From Blautia sp. (GTDB lineage: Bacteria > Bacillota > Clostridia > Lachnospirales > Lachnospiraceae), in the NCBI GenBank assembly GCA_023667395.1, contig JAMPAC010000017.1, positions 1-54,342 on the forward strand: 54,342 nucleotides of DNA. The letters are read 5' to 3'. The position numbers and the translations under genes were made by a program. The notes beneath the pieces are model-generated. The model had not been told where the DNA came from. It searched no databases and saw only the letters and a program-made list of their open reading frames with translations. This document shows positions 6,448 to 15,619 of the stretch, piece by piece (the first letter of the stretch is position 1; each line of letters opens with the position of its first letter).

Positions 6448-7801
6448 AAAAAGGAAATGTGGGATCAATAGGCACAGGTTTTCCGTAATCTTTAAACATA
6501 TCTAATAATTCCTCGTCTGTATAGGTTTGATTATTTTTTGCCAATAATTCATTATGTTTATCAATCACAGGTTGCATGAATTGAGATTCAATTTTTCTTT
6601 GAATAGGAAAATTATTTCCACAGGCTTGTGCAATCTTTTGAAAATTTCCAACGAGTTGCGAATACTGTATGTATTCCGTAAAATCCTCTATACTGTCCTC
6701 AAATACCCCTTTGTTTAATAAAACAGAAATATCGTCCTGTCTTAAAAGAGTTATTATCGGAAATCTTCTATAGCTTTGACTTTTATCTTCAGCTTTATAA
6801 TCGTTATATTCGCCCGCTAAACCGTTTAAAAATTCTTGATATGATTGCACCGAATTAACGATATTAACGGTATTGATTAAATTAATTGAACTATATTTCA
6901 CATTTTGTCTGATAGCTTGCGGATGTATATCAAAAACATTAAATATATTCCCCCTGCTACCCAAAAGGGCGAACAACTCGAATGATCTACAGTCATTCCA
7001 GATTATGACAGGCTGACCGTCATATCCCTCGAATGTTGCCTTGCCGTCACCTATGCAGAAAAAAATATCATCGTCTTTTTCTAAGTCTGGATAAAGTGAA
7101 CGAGCGATTGCCCTGCTTGCCAAACCTTTACCAACACCACCTTTGCCCTCGATATAATAATTAATTCTCATTGTTGGAGGATTACATTGTTGTATGTACT
7201 TTAACCTCGCACTATCAACCTTTTTATAATTGTTCATATAAAAAATTCTATCCTCATCAATTACTTGTCTAATCGTTTTGCCACCGTACATTACATCATA
7301 CAGTATTTGTTGTTCGTGGTCTAAATCACGGTCATACTTTAACTTGTTTTCGTCCCTTTTGGTTAGTTCTGCCCTAAAATCGAAATTAGCGGTTATTTCG
7401 GAATCAGCATATAAATATTTCCCCAATACTTGCTCTTTTTCAGATTCATGGGTCAGATACTGCACACAGTCGAGGAATGCTCCACGACCCTTAGGTATTT
7501 CAACATATTGCGGAGGAATCCCTAACCATTTGGCAACGGTATCTAATTCAATCGCATTTTCACATTTCATAATTATGTGATAGTGCGGAGGTTTGGGAGT
7601 GCCTGCTTTATGCCCGCTTTTCTCGTCGTCCTTGGTATAAACATCCTTGTCATGTCGAATATAGGCATAATTGGTAATGCTCTTATGGGCAACACAGGCT
7701 TTGATATTAGCCTCGCTGAAATGTAGACTTTCGCCTGTTTTGGGGTTGACTTCAAATTGTACAGCATTAAAAATTCTGGCTTTAATTGCTTTGTGTTTCA
7801 T
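6446..7801 (-). CDS. rep: Rolling-circle replication protein with HUH endonuclease and SF3 helicase domains
   Basis: This protein of about 451 residues nicks the element's origin and unwinds DNA, so the excised circle can replicate. The N-terminal Rep_2-like domain shows motif I around IFNAVQFEV, the HUH metal-binding motif PPHYHIIM and the catalytic-Tyr region CVQYLTHES. The C-terminal half is a superfamily-3 helicase: Walker A EGKGGVGKG, Walker B PVIIWNDC and motif C around INLINTVNIVNS. The HUH plus SF3 layout is the one shared by some plasmid Reps and CRESS-DNA virus Reps. ATG 7801 is chosen because AGAGAGG lies 8 nt upstream; an ATG at 7831 is also in frame. Confidence 0.85.
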   Translation of the reverse strand: MKHKAIKARIFNAVQFEVNPKTGESLHFSEANIKACVAHKSITNYAYIRHDKDVYTKDDEKSGHKAGTPKPPHYHIIMKCENAIELDTVAKWLGIPPQYVEIPKGRGAFLDCVQYLTHESEKEQVLGKYLYADSEITANFDFRAELTKRDENKLKYDRDLDHEQQILYDVMYGGKTIRQVIDEDRIFYMNNYKKVDSARLKYIQQCNPPTMRINYYIEGKGGVGKGLASRAIARSLYPDLEKDDDIFFCIGDGKATFEGYDGQPVIIWNDCRSFELFALLGSRGNIFNVFDIHPQAIRQNVKYSSINLINTVNIVNSVQSYQEFLNGLAGEYNDYKAEDKSQSYRRFPIITLLRQDDISVLLNKGVFEDSIEDFTEYIQYSQLVGNFQKIAQACGNNFPIQRKIESQFMQPVIDKHNELLAKNNQTYTDEELLDMFKDYGKPVPIDPTFPF

Positions 7802-7917
7802 AATAAATACCTCTCTTTCTTTTTTTCTCAAACGAAATATGAAAGATTTTCTCCGTTTGAATTAAATTTTCCAAAAAATTTTTTGAGAATAAGAAAAGAA
7901 GAAAGAAAGGTGAAAAA

Positions 7918-8020
7918 TCCACAGTTTCCACAGTTCGGGGTGCCGCCCTAACACAAGCCCAATGTTAGGGCGGTAAGCCTTTATTTTAAGGGATTTTATA
8001 AAAAACACAATTTCCACAGT
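7918..8020. other. Candidate double-strand origin with hairpin and iterons
   Basis: Between int and rep lies a perfect 11-bp stem CCGCCCTAACA (7943-7953) / TGTTAGGGCGG (7963-7973) with loop CAAGCCCAA. It is flanked by copies of TTTCCACAGT (near 7924 and at 8011-8020) and a partial copy, TCCACAGT, at 7918. Hairpin plus repeats beside rep is the normal layout of a rolling-circle origin. Confidence 0.6.
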
Positions 8021-8068
8021 ATTATTTGTATTTTGGGGGGATATGGAATCAAAAATTATATGGCACAT

Positions 8069-8117
8069 AAAAAGACCGCCATATTCGGAAAACCAATTTC
8101 CAAATATAACAGTCTTT
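8069..8117. terminator. Hairpin terminator after int
   Basis: AAAAGAC...ATATT.GGAAA pairs imperfectly with TTTCC.AAATAT...GTCTTTT directly downstream of the integrase stop, giving a likely terminator for the minus-strand int transcript. Confidence 0.6.
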
Positions 8118-8123
8118 TGACCA

Positions 8124-9332
8124 TTACAAATTTGACATAGCCATTAATACCATAACCTCATCAGATTCAAACATATGTGAATATCTTTTTAAGATGGTTC
8201 CTTGTGTATCACCGCTTACTTTTTCAATTACAGGCAATGGAACTCCATTTTTAATTAGATTAGAAATATACGTGTGGCGAAAGTCGTGGCAACCGCATGT
8301 AGGAATATTCACTTTCTTGCAAGCATTTTTTATCATAGTGCTTGCAGCTCCATGACCCCAATTAAAAATTCTATCGTCAAGAGAACCGCCAACTTGTTTT
8401 TGGCTTTCTATTGCCCTCATTGCCAACCGTTCTGCAGCTGGTGGCAAGGGAATTGTTCGCTTTTTGAAATTTTTAGGGTCTTTGGTGAGTTTAATTTCAC
8501 TCACATATGCTTTTGTTACTTTAACTCTTGTACCCTGCAAGTGCTCATTATGGATATCGTCAGAACTCGGAACTAATCTTATTGGCTTATCATCAGTTTT
8601 TTTATAATAACTAAATGTTTCAAAGTCATTGTAGGTCAAAGCAAGAACCTCACCAATTCGCATACCCGTGAAATATAACAAATTTATCAGCAATCTGTAC
8701 TTCGGGTAGTTATTAACACCTAATCGAACAAAATTATTATTTTTAAAATAAGTGTCTAACAGTTCAAATTCCTCATACTCAATCAGTCTGTAATCTTCTT
8801 TTTGTTTGGTCTTCATATTATCCGCATAGTCAAGTATATTCTCTTTTATCAACCTTTTCTTGTGTGCTAAATTAATGAGTTTTCTGAAACTTGCATTCAA
8901 ACTGTATAAAGTTTCATCAGCATAGCCATGACTGCGAATATCCGAACAAAATTTTAAATAGGTTTCCTCTGTTATGTCCTTTAATCTGGTTTCCAAAGGA
9001 ATAAATTGACTAATCATTCTTAAATGCTGTTCAGTGTTACGAATGGTGACAGGACTACTATTATTTGCCTGCATTTTAATTTTCCAAAGATCAAAAGCAC
9101 CTTGCAATGTTATATCTTTATCCTCTGGTTTAACACCACCTGCTTGTAGCTTAGCTAACTCCGTCCTTGCCTCTGTGATAGTCAATAAATTGTATACCCA
9201 TTTGGCCTTGTAGTCATTTTTTTGTGTCAACGGATTATAGACCTTGTAATTGTACTTAATATCATATTTTTTAGTCGTTTCGTTAAAATAAACACCTGCA
9301 TATTTAGTTTTACTCCGTTTTTGACTTGCCAT
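8124..9332 (-). CDS. int: Tyrosine recombinase / integrase
   Basis: This 402-residue integrase carries out integration and excision at the lysS 3' end. It has an N-terminal arm-binding region (residues 1-60), a SAM-like core-binding domain (about 75-175) and the catalytic domain: first Arg in FTGMRIGEVLALTYND, the box-II HDFRHTYISNL (His and Arg) and the nucleophile Tyr in ILKRYSHM. The usual GH before the Tyr reads GD here (KVSGDTQGT), so the third conserved His/Trp position is substituted. GGAGGG lies five nt before ATG 9332. It adjoins the right att site, as expected. No excisionase gene is evident next to it. Confidence 0.92.
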   Translation of the reverse strand: MASQKRSKTKYAGVYFNETTKKYDIKYNYKVYNPLTQKNDYKAKWVYNLLTITEARTELAKLQAGGVKPEDKDITLQGAFDLWKIKMQANNSSPVTIRNTEQHLRMISQFIPLETRLKDITEETYLKFCSDIRSHGYADETLYSLNASFRKLINLAHKKRLIKENILDYADNMKTKQKEDYRLIEYEEFELLDTYFKNNNFVRLGVNNYPKYRLLINLLYFTGMRIGEVLALTYNDFETFSYYKKTDDKPIRLVPSSDDIHNEHLQGTRVKVTKAYVSEIKLTKDPKNFKKRTIPLPPAAERLAMRAIESQKQVGGSLDDRIFNWGHGAASTMIKNACKKVNIPTCGCHDFRHTYISNLIKNGVPLPVIEKVSGDTQGTILKRYSHMFESDEVMVLMAMSNL

Positions 9333-9384
9333 AAAAGCCCTCCATTCGTATAACAGCCAGATTTATACTAATCTTGATAGTATT

Positions 9385-9427
9385 ATACTACGAATTTACT
9401 ACGAAATCTAGTCTATTTTATACGAAT
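9385..9427. repeat. Integrase arm-site-like repeats, right end
   Basis: TACTACGAATTTACTACGAA at 9387-9406 and TATACGAATTA at about 9419-9429, with CATTCGTATAACAG near 9343, repeat the words found inside the left end. They lie between att and int, where arm-type sites and the int promoter would be expected. Confidence 0.5.
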
Positions 9428-9469
9428 TAGAGGGTTTTATTTTCTCAAAATCCTTGATTTTACAAGGTT

Positions 9470-10966
9470 TTACTTCTCTATTGACTTCATCGTCGGGAAC
9501 AACAGCACATCCCTGATTGCAGGACTGTTCGTCAGCAGCATCACCAGTCTGTCAATCCCGTACCCGATGCCCCCGGTGGGCGGCATACCGATCTCCAGCG
9601 CATTCATAAAGTCCTCATCCGTGGTATTCGCCTCTTCATCCCCTGCAGCCAACGCCGCTTCCTGTGCCTTGAAGCGTTCCCTCTGGTCAATGGGATCATT
9701 CAGTTCCGAATAAGCGTTGCACATCTCCCTGCCAGTGATAAACAGTTCGAACCTTTCCACATACTCCGGCTTGTCCGGCTTTCTCTTGGTCAAAGGAGAT
9801 ATCTCCACCGGATGATCCATCACGAAAGTGGGCTGGATCAGATGTTCTTCCACAAACTCCTCAAAGAACAGGTTCAAAATATCGCCCTTTGCGTGGCGGG
9901 TCTCATAATGGATTCCTTTCTCGTCCGCAAGCTTCTTCGCAGCTTCCGTGTCGGGGATTTCGTCAAAGTCAACGCCTGCGTATTTTTTCACCGCATCCAC
10001 CATGGTCAGCCGCTCGAAAGGCTTCCCCAGGTCTATCATCTCCTCCGCATAGGGCACCATGGTAGTGCCGCAGACCTCCTGGGCCACATAGCGGAACATA
10101 TTCTCCGTCAGGTCCATCATGCCGTAATAGTCCGTATACGCCTGATACAGTTCCATCAGCGTAAATTCAGGATTGTGTCTGGTATCCAGTCCCTCGTTGC
10201 GGAAGACGCGCCCGATCTCATACACGCGCTCCATCCCTCCCACGATCAGTCGCTTTAAATACAGTTCCAGGGAAATCCGCAGCTTCACATCCTCATCCAG
10301 GGCGTTGTAATGGGTCTCGAAAGGTCTGGCTGCGGCGCCGCCGGCATTGGCCACCAGCATGGGCGTCTCCACCTCCAGAAAGCCCTGTCCCTCCAGATAA
10401 CGGCGGATGGCGCTGATGACTTTGGAGCGCTTTACAAAGGTCTCCTTGACCTCCTGATTCATGATCAGGTCGGTGTATCTCTGACGGTAGCGGATATCCG
10501 TGTTGGTCAGTCCGTGGAACTTCTCCGGCAGGATCTGCAGGCTCTTGGAAAGCAGCGTCACCTTTGAGGCATGTACGGAAATCTCACCGGTCTTGGTGGT
10601 AAATACTTCTCCCTCAATACCCGCGATATCGCCCACGTCATATTTCTTAAAATCAGCATAGGATTCCTCGCCGATGCTGTCCCTTGCCACATAGCACTGG
10701 ATATTGCCGGGCAGATCCTGGATGTTGCAGAAAGACGCCTTTCCCATGATACGTTTGGACATGATACGTCCCGCAATGCGGACGGTTTTTCCCTCCAGTT
10801 CGCCGTAATTTTCCCTGATCTCCGTGCTGTGATGGGTCACGTCATATTTTGTGATCCGAAAGGGATCCCTGCCCGCCTCCTGAAGGTTTGCGAGTTTTTC
10901 GCGCCTTACCTTCAAAAGCTGGTTGATATCCTGTTCCTGCACATTTGTATTCTGTCTTTCCGCCAC
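9470..10966 (-). CDS. lysS: Lysyl-tRNA synthetase, class II
   Basis: Charges tRNA-Lys with lysine in the cytosol. The N-terminal OB-fold anticodon-binding domain ([18 protein letters not shown]) precedes the class II catalytic core, with motif 2 [20 protein letters not shown] and motif 3 [13 protein letters not shown] near the end. About 498 residues, normal length. The GTG at 10975 overlaps its own AAAGGAG, so I favour the second GTG (10966), which has eight nt of spacing. The last ten codons hold the att core of the mobile element; the final KSIEK is supplied by the element, and the displaced coda RQLD survives at 3657-3671. It lies downstream of greA, probably co-transcribed. Confidence 0.96.
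   Translation of the reverse strand: MAERQNTNVQEQDINQLLKVRREKLANLQEAGRDPFRITKYDVTHHSTEIRENYGELEGKTVRIAGRIMSKRIMGKASFCNIQDLPGNIQCYVARDSIGEESYADFKKYDVGDIAGIEGEVFTTKTGEISVHASKVTLLSKSLQILPEKFHGLTNTDIRYRQRYTDLIMNQEVKETFVKRSKVISAIRRYLEGQGFLEVETPMLVANAGGAAARPFETHYNALDEDVKLRISLELYLKRLIVGGMERVYEIGRVFRNEGLDTRHNPEFTLMELYQAYTDYYGMMDLTENMFRYVAQEVCGTTMVPYAEEMIDLGKPFERLTMVDAVKKYAGVDFDEIPDTEAAKKLADEKGIHYETRHAKGDILNLFFEEFVEEHLIQPTFVMDHPVEISPLTKRKPDKPEYVERFELFITGREMCNAYSELNDPIDQRERFKAQEAALAAGDEEANTTDEDFMNALEIGMPPTGGIGYGIDRLVMLLTNSPAIRDVLLFPTMKSIEK
9488..9502. repeat. Right att core inside lysS
   Basis: Second exact copy of catcgtcgggaacaa. On the minus strand it encodes the conserved LFPTM at the lysS C-terminus, so integration leaves the gene intact. 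Confidence 0.85.
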
Positions 10967-10987
10967 GTCCGTCACTCCTTTATCCTT

Positions 10988-11473
10988 TTACTGGTTACTC
11001 CTCTGGATCTCCAGTATCTTATACGCAAACACGCCCGCCGAGGTCTCCACCTCCACGGTATCGCCAATCTTGCGGCCGATCAGCGCCTTGCCCACGGGGC
11101 TTTCATTGGAAATCTTGCCCTTTAAGCTGTCCGCCTCCGTGGAACCCACGATTTTATACTCAAATTCCTCGCTGTATTCGATGTCAAGGATCCTCACGCT
11201 GCAGCCGATGTTGACCTTATCCAGATCCACTTCGTCTTCCACGACTACCTCGGCATTTTTCAGGATCTTCTCCAGTTCCTCGATCCTGGACTCGATATCA
11301 CGCTGTTCGTCCTTTGCCGCATCATATTCCGCATTCTCGGACAGATCGCCCTGCTCCCTTGCCTCCTTGATCTTCTGGGCAACCTCCTGACGCCTTACAA
11401 CCTTTAATTCATGCAGCTCATCCTCATATTTCCTGAGGCCTTCATAGGTTAAGATATTTTTTTTCTCCTGCAT
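10988..11473 (-). CDS. greA: Transcription elongation factor GreA
   Basis: Rescues backtracked RNA polymerase by stimulating transcript cleavage. The N-terminal coiled-coil finger (residues 10-75) has the acidic tip [18 protein letters not shown], and the C-terminal FKBP-like domain has IGSCVRI-like and [20 protein letters not shown]. 161 residues, normal. ATG 11473 has AGGAAGGG at good spacing; a GTG nine nt upstream abuts that site and is unlikely. First gene of the greA-lysS pair. Confidence 0.95.
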   Translation of the reverse strand: MQEKKNILTYEGLRKYEDELHELKVVRRQEVAQKIKEAREQGDLSENAEYDAAKDEQRDIESRIEELEKILKNAEVVVEDEVDLDKVNIGCSVRILDIEYSEEFEYKIVGSTEADSLKGKISNESPVGKALIGRKIGDTVEVETSAGVFAYKILEIQRSNQ

Positions 11474-11528
11474 ATTGCACACCCTTCCTGTTTCTTAATT
11501 ATATCCCATAATATAAGCCTGTTTAGAC

Positions 11529-12497
11529 TTAGGTATTATACTCATTTTTACCCGCAGTGTCAAGGCGGTAGGATTTTTTTTGCGCCCCGCGCCACTTTTC
11601 CCTCAGGGAAACATATTGTATTCCCGCACCGCGTCCGGCGATCAGGCGGCATTTTTCCTCCGAAGCCCCCATATCCAGCCAGATACTGCCCTTCGCCGCC
11701 CATCTGGCGGAAACCTTATCCCCTCCGGTAAAATCCAGGATGTTCGCCGGTTCCCTGCAGGGGAGCCGCAATTTTTCAAAACCGCCCTGAGCCTGTTCTA
11801 CGGTGACCGCCAGACCCTGTTCCTGATAAAAATTCTCCGCGAAGTCCTCCAGTTCCTCCCCGTGCATCCTGCCCCAGGCCTCGCCGACAATCCACCGCAG
11901 GCTCTTCATCCTGTCCGCACACTGTTGTAAAAGTTCCGGGATACAGGGCGCTTCCCCCAATACGATAAAATGGGGGCTGACGGCATGGGGCATCAGCAGC
12001 CGCGCCCACTGCGGTTCCATAAATCCGGCAAATTCCCTGATATTCCACGCCTGCTGCCACAGTTCCGCCACCGGGCCGTTGCCCCGCAATACTTCCCGGA
12101 TCACCCTGTCATACACGCATTGGCATTCGGAACTTTCCTCCACGCAGAACGAGATTTCCCTCTGCATTTCCACAAACTGGTTTTCCACATTCTCCCGGCA
12201 TCTGGCCATCAGGGAATCGATCAGCGTCTCATATTTTTTCCATTCCCTTTTGCGGTGTCTGATCTCCTTTCGTTCCTGAAAGTACCTGGGATTGATCCGG
12301 TTCCATCCCGTCAGTTCCTTCTCGTCCTCAGGAATCATATCCGACCGGGGGCGCTTTTGGGGAAAAACCTGCAGAAACCATCGGTACGGCTCCACATCCA
12401 TGCCGATCTTGATCAACAGATATGTTTTCTGGCCGATGGCTTCCACCAGGGGTTTCTCCAGATCTTTCTTTTTATATAAGTATAGAATCGTGTCCAT
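11529..12497 (-). CDS. Conserved hypothetical protein downstream of dusB
   Basis: A 322-residue soluble protein not recognised. It begins MDTILYLYKKKDLEKPLVEA, has a basic helix region (RKEIRHRKREWKKYETLI), and in its second half has strands that look Rossmann-like (HFIVLGEAPCIPELLQQC, then LRWIVGEAWGR, then ANILDFTGGDKV). No signal peptide or membrane segment is seen. It follows dusB by 13 nt, so it is probably in the coaX-dusB operon, and precedes greA. The ribosome binding site AGGGG is very close to the ATG, which suggests weak or coupled translation. Genomic position suggests a link to tRNA or translation, but that is only inference. Confidence 0.7.
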   Translation of the reverse strand: MDTILYLYKKKDLEKPLVEAIGQKTYLLIKIGMDVEPYRWFLQVFPQKRPRSDMIPEDEKELTGWNRINPRYFQERKEIRHRKREWKKYETLIDSLMARCRENVENQFVEMQREISFCVEESSECQCVYDRVIREVLRGNGPVAELWQQAWNIREFAGFMEPQWARLLMPHAVSPHFIVLGEAPCIPELLQQCADRMKSLRWIVGEAWGRMHGEELEDFAENFYQEQGLAVTVEQAQGGFEKLRLPCREPANILDFTGGDKVSARWAAKGSIWLDMGASEEKCRLIAGRGAGIQYVSLREKWRGAQKKSYRLDTAGKNEYNT

Positions 12498-12510
12498 ACC
12501 CCTATTCTAT

Positions 12511-13482
12511 TCAGGCGTCGCCGAAAATAGTATCCACACTCTCCAACAGTTTTTCCATGCTGTCCACGGCGTTGATCATCTGCCGGAACCTGGCGGAATG
12601 GGGCATTCCCGCAGTATACCATGAGAGATGCTTTCGCATCTCCCTGACAGCGGTATATTCTCCCTTATATTCTAATTGCAGCTTCGCATGGCGGATCACC
12701 ATTTCCCGCTTTTCCCGCGCATCCGGCGGAGCCGGGATGATTCCGTCCTCCAGAAACCTTGCGACCTCCCGGAAAATCCAGGGGTTGCCCTGGGCCGCCC
12801 TGCCGATCATCACGCCGTCGCAGCCTGTCTGCTCCATCATGCGCAGCGCCGACTGGGGGCTGTCGATGTCGCCGTTTCCGATCACGGGAATGCTCACTGC
12901 GTCTTTTACCCGGGCGATTGCCTCCCAGTCCGCCCTGCCGCTGTAGTACTGCTCCCTGGTCCTGCCGTGTACCGCGATGGCCGCCACGCCGCAGTCTTCC
13001 GCTATCCTGGCGATCTCCGCCGCGTTACAGTGTTCTTCGTCAAAGCCTTTCCTGATCTTGACCGTGACCGGCTTTTTCACTGCCTTCACCATTGCCGTCA
13101 GGATCCGCCTGACCAGCGCCGGATCTTTCATCAGCGCGGAACCTTCCCTGTTATTGACCACTTTGGGAACAGGGCATCCCATGTTAAAGTCCAGGATGGC
13201 AAAGGGTCTGTCTTCGATCCGCTTCGCCATCTCCGCCAGGATCTCGGGATCCGAGCCGAACAGCTGCAGGGAAGCGGGCATTTCATCCGGATGGATTGCC
13301 AGGAGATTTTCCGTGTTTTTATTTCCATAATAGATCGCCTTGGCGCTGACCATCTCCATGCACACCAGCCCCGCCCCCTGTTCCCTGCACAGGAGGCGGA
13401 AAGGCAGGTCGGTGACACCTGCCATGGGCGCCAGGATGACGTTGTTGTCCAGGATCACGCTTCCAATCTTTAATTTACTCAT
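12511..13482 (-). CDS. dusB: tRNA-dihydrouridine synthase
   Basis: Reduces specific uridines in the tRNA D-loop with FMN and NADPH. A TIM-barrel of 323 residues with the family motifs LAPMAGVTDLPFRLLCRE near the start, the catalytic-Cys signature FNMGCPVPKVVNNREGSALM (about residues 99-118), the HGRTREQYYSGRADW motif and GNGDIDSP. The C-terminal helical domain carries REMRKHLSWYTAG. Length is normal for DusB. GGGAG precedes the ATG. It sits 17 nt after coaX and 13 nt before the unknown gene, so the set is one operon. Confidence 0.95.
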   Translation of the reverse strand: MSKLKIGSVILDNNVILAPMAGVTDLPFRLLCREQGAGLVCMEMVSAKAIYYGNKNTENLLAIHPDEMPASLQLFGSDPEILAEMAKRIEDRPFAILDFNMGCPVPKVVNNREGSALMKDPALVRRILTAMVKAVKKPVTVKIRKGFDEEHCNAAEIARIAEDCGVAAIAVHGRTREQYYSGRADWEAIARVKDAVSIPVIGNGDIDSPQSALRMMEQTGCDGVMIGRAAQGNPWIFREVARFLEDGIIPAPPDAREKREMVIRHAKLQLEYKGEYTAVREMRKHLSWYTAGMPHSARFRQMINAVDSMEKLLESVDTIFGDA

Positions 13483-13499
13483 TGGCAGTCTCCCTGTTC

Positions 13500-14270
13500 T
13501 CAGCGGCGGTTCTTATCATAAATGATCCGCAGTCCGTCCAATGTCAGGGAACTGTCATAAACATCGATGGAATCCGTCTCGTCCGCGATCAGCCGCCCCA
13601 GCCCGCCGGTAGCCACCACTTTGATCTCAGGGATCCTGCTCTCTTCCCTGACTTTCCTGATGATATATTCCGTCTGTCCGATCTGCCCGTACACCAGCCC
13701 CGCCTGCATACTGCTGATGGTCTCCTGGGCAAGGATGGATTTCGGCTTTTTGATTTCAATATTGGGCAGCTTCGCCGCCTTGGTCCAAAGCGCCTCGGAA
13801 CTGATACGGATGCCGGGCGCCGTGATGCCCGCCGTAAATTCCCCCTTTTCCGTGATCAGGTCATAGGTGGTGGCAGTGCCGAAATCCAGCACCAGCACAG
13901 GGCCGCCGTATTTTTCATAGGCCGCCACCGCGTCCACGATCCTGTCCGCGCCGATGGCCCTGGGATCCTCCGTCACAATGCGGATCCCCGTCTTTACGCC
14001 GGGACCCACGCTCATGGGCTTTGTCTGCGTATAGCGCACAAGCCCGCCCATCAGGGAATGCATCACGTCAGGCACCACGCTGGCCACAATGGAGCCCTCC
14101 AGGGACACGGCCTCTATTCCCCTGTTTTTCAAAAGCTGGGTGATCATGACGCCGTATTCATCGGAAGTCCTGGGGGTCTTGGTGGTCATGCGGAACGTGG
14201 CTTTTAATTCGCTGCCGTCATATACCCCCAGGGTCATATTGGTATTTCCCACATCAATTACCAGAATCAT
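13500..14270 (-). CDS. coaX: Type III pantothenate kinase
   Basis: Phosphorylates pantothenate in the first step of coenzyme A synthesis; type III enzymes are not inhibited by CoA. The 256-residue ASKHA-fold protein has the phosphate-binding [14 protein letters not shown] at the N-terminus, [20 protein letters not shown], the second phosphate loop [12 protein letters not shown], and the [14 protein letters not shown] segment. GAGGAATAAC precedes the ATG, which begins one base after the stop of the DUF6145-like gene, indicating coupling within the birA-coaX-dusB operon. Confidence 0.95.
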   Translation of the reverse strand: MILVIDVGNTNMTLGVYDGSELKATFRMTTKTPRTSDEYGVMITQLLKNRGIEAVSLEGSIVASVVPDVMHSLMGGLVRYTQTKPMSVGPGVKTGIRIVTEDPRAIGADRIVDAVAAYEKYGGPVLVLDFGTATTYDLITEKGEFTAGITAPGIRISSEALWTKAAKLPNIEIKKPKSILAQETISSMQAGLVYGQIGQTEYIIRKVREESRIPEIKVVATGGLGRLIADETDSIDVYDSSLTLDGLRIIYDKNRR

Positions 14271-14271
14271 G

Positions 14272-14625
14272 TTATTCCTCTTCTTTCAGATATTCTGAAA
14301 TATCTTCTTTTAAAATAAACACTTTATAATACAGGCTCAGAGACTCGAACAGTTCCTGACGCTTCCTGCGCACCTCGGAAACCATTAGCCCGCTGCTGAC
14401 CTCGTCATAATAGATGTCGTCGTCATCCGCATTGGTCTCCAGCACCACATTGCCGTCCTCCTCAAAGGCAATGACAAAGATGCCGCCCACCTCCTCGGTG
14501 AACAGCACACACAGAATATGCAGTTCTTCCTTGATGGACTCCGGAATGCCGTTGAACTCCTCGTTAAAATAGTATTTCATCTCGTAGGAGTTGGCCCCGC
14601 AGAGCACCGTTTTATTCTCAGACAT
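14272..14625 (-). CDS. Conserved Lachnospiraceae protein (DUF6145-like)
   Basis: A 117-residue acidic protein beginning with [20 protein letters not shown] and containing the segments [20 protein letters not shown] and [20 protein letters not shown]. It resembles the family I recall as DUF6145, found between birA and coaX in Lachnospiraceae. No enzymatic motif, signal peptide or membrane segment is visible. The ATG overlaps the 3' end of birA by 8 nt and the stop adjoins coaX, so it is translationally coupled on both sides. Role unknown; a biotin or CoA link is suggested only by context. Confidence 0.7.
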   Translation of the reverse strand: MSENKTVLCGANSYEMKYYFNEEFNGIPESIKEELHILCVLFTEEVGGIFVIAFEEDGNVVLETNADDDDIYYDEVSSGLMVSEVRRKRQELFESLSLYYKVFILKEDISEYLKEEE

Positions 14626-15598
14626 ATCCGTAAATCCCCCTTACCGACACCTCGCCCGCGTAAACCGCCGTTTCCGAGCCGTCTGGCAGTTCCACCAGCA
14701 GTTCCCCGGCGGCATCGATGCCTTTGGAAATTCCCGTATATTCTCCCTTGGGATCCAGCACGCGCACCTCCCTGCCGCAGTTTACCAGCAGTCTGTCATA
14801 GGTTTCTTTCAGTTCGGAAAAGTCCAGCGTTTCCAGAAACTTTTCATAGTATTTCTCGAAAGCTTTCATAATATGAACGATCAGTTCCGCCCTGGGCACT
14901 TTCCTGCCGCACTCCCGCTCCAGGCAGGCAGCCGTCTCCGCAATCTCAGGCGGGAACTCCTGGGCTCCCACATTGACGCCCGCGCCGATCACCACATGCT
15001 GGATATAATCCTGCTGTACACTGAGTTCCGTGAGCATACCGCAGACCTTTTTTCCCCCGATCACAATATCGTTGGGCCATTTGATACAGGCTTCCAGGCC
15101 GCAGGTCTCCGTGATGCCCTCCGCCACCGCCATGGCCATGATCAGGGTGAGCATGGACGCTTTATCCGGCTCGAAGTCCGGTTTCAGTATCAGGGTAAAA
15201 TAGGCGTTGACGCCTGCCGGGCTGCTCCAGCCCCGGCCTCGCCTGCCCCGCCCGGCGGTCTGCATATCCGCCACGATCAGGGTTCCCTGGCACGCTCCTT
15301 TCTCCGCCTCCAGCTTGGCCCGGAGATTGGTGGAATCCAGCACATTGTAAAACCGGACCGGATGCCCCGCCCACCGGGTATCCATGCGGCTTTCCAGTTC
15401 ATGCTGCCCGAATACCTCTTCTTCCTGCGCCAGCCGGTAGCCCCGGTTCTGTGCCGCCTCTATGGAGAAGCCTTCCTTTTTCAGTTGTCCGATGGCTTTC
15501 CAGACCGCCGTCCGGGAGACGCCGAAACGCTCACAGAGTTCCTGCCCTGACACATAATCCCCGCGCTCCCGCAAAAGCGCTAAAATTTCCGATTTCAC
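14618..15598 (-). CDS. birA: Biotin-protein ligase / biotin operon repressor
   Basis: Attaches biotin to carboxylase carrier domains and, with its N-terminal winged helix (GDYVSGQELCERFGVSRTAV), can repress biotin genes. The catalytic domain has the biotinyl-AMP loop GRGRRGRGW (about residues 119-127), the KWPNDIVIGGKKVCGML motif and the C-terminal SH3-like cap (DPKGEYTGISKGIDAAGELLV). 326 residues, the group II (bifunctional) length. The GTG start at 15598 has GGAGG six nt upstream; the neighbouring ATG reads straight into a stop. First gene of birA-DUF6145-coaX-dusB. Confidence 0.94.
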   Translation of the reverse strand: MKSEILALLRERGDYVSGQELCERFGVSRTAVWKAIGQLKKEGFSIEAAQNRGYRLAQEEEVFGQHELESRMDTRWAGHPVRFYNVLDSTNLRAKLEAEKGACQGTLIVADMQTAGRGRRGRGWSSPAGVNAYFTLILKPDFEPDKASMLTLIMAMAVAEGITETCGLEACIKWPNDIVIGGKKVCGMLTELSVQQDYIQHVVIGAGVNVGAQEFPPEIAETAACLERECGRKVPRAELIVHIMKAFEKYYEKFLETLDFSELKETYDRLLVNCGREVRVLDPKGEYTGISKGIDAAGELLVELPDGSETAVYAGEVSVRGIYGYV

Positions 15599-15619
15599 AT
15601 TTTCCTCCGAGTATCACTA

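Larger units (their letters stand above)
3672..9487. mobile_element. Integrative mobilizable element at the lysS 3' end (about 5.8 kb)
   Basis: Bounded by a 15-bp direct repeat, one copy in lysS. The contents in order are a lipoprotein cargo gene, an XRE regulator, a MobV relaxase with a nearby oriT-like palindrome, a rolling-circle Rep fused to an SF3 helicase with an origin-like hairpin, and a tyrosine integrase adjacent to lysS. There are no mating-channel genes, so it should depend on a helper for transfer. Repeats of the type TTACTACGAATTTA near both ends are likely integrase arm sites. Gene content is compact and AT-rich, unlike the chromosome beyond lysS. Confidence 0.85.
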
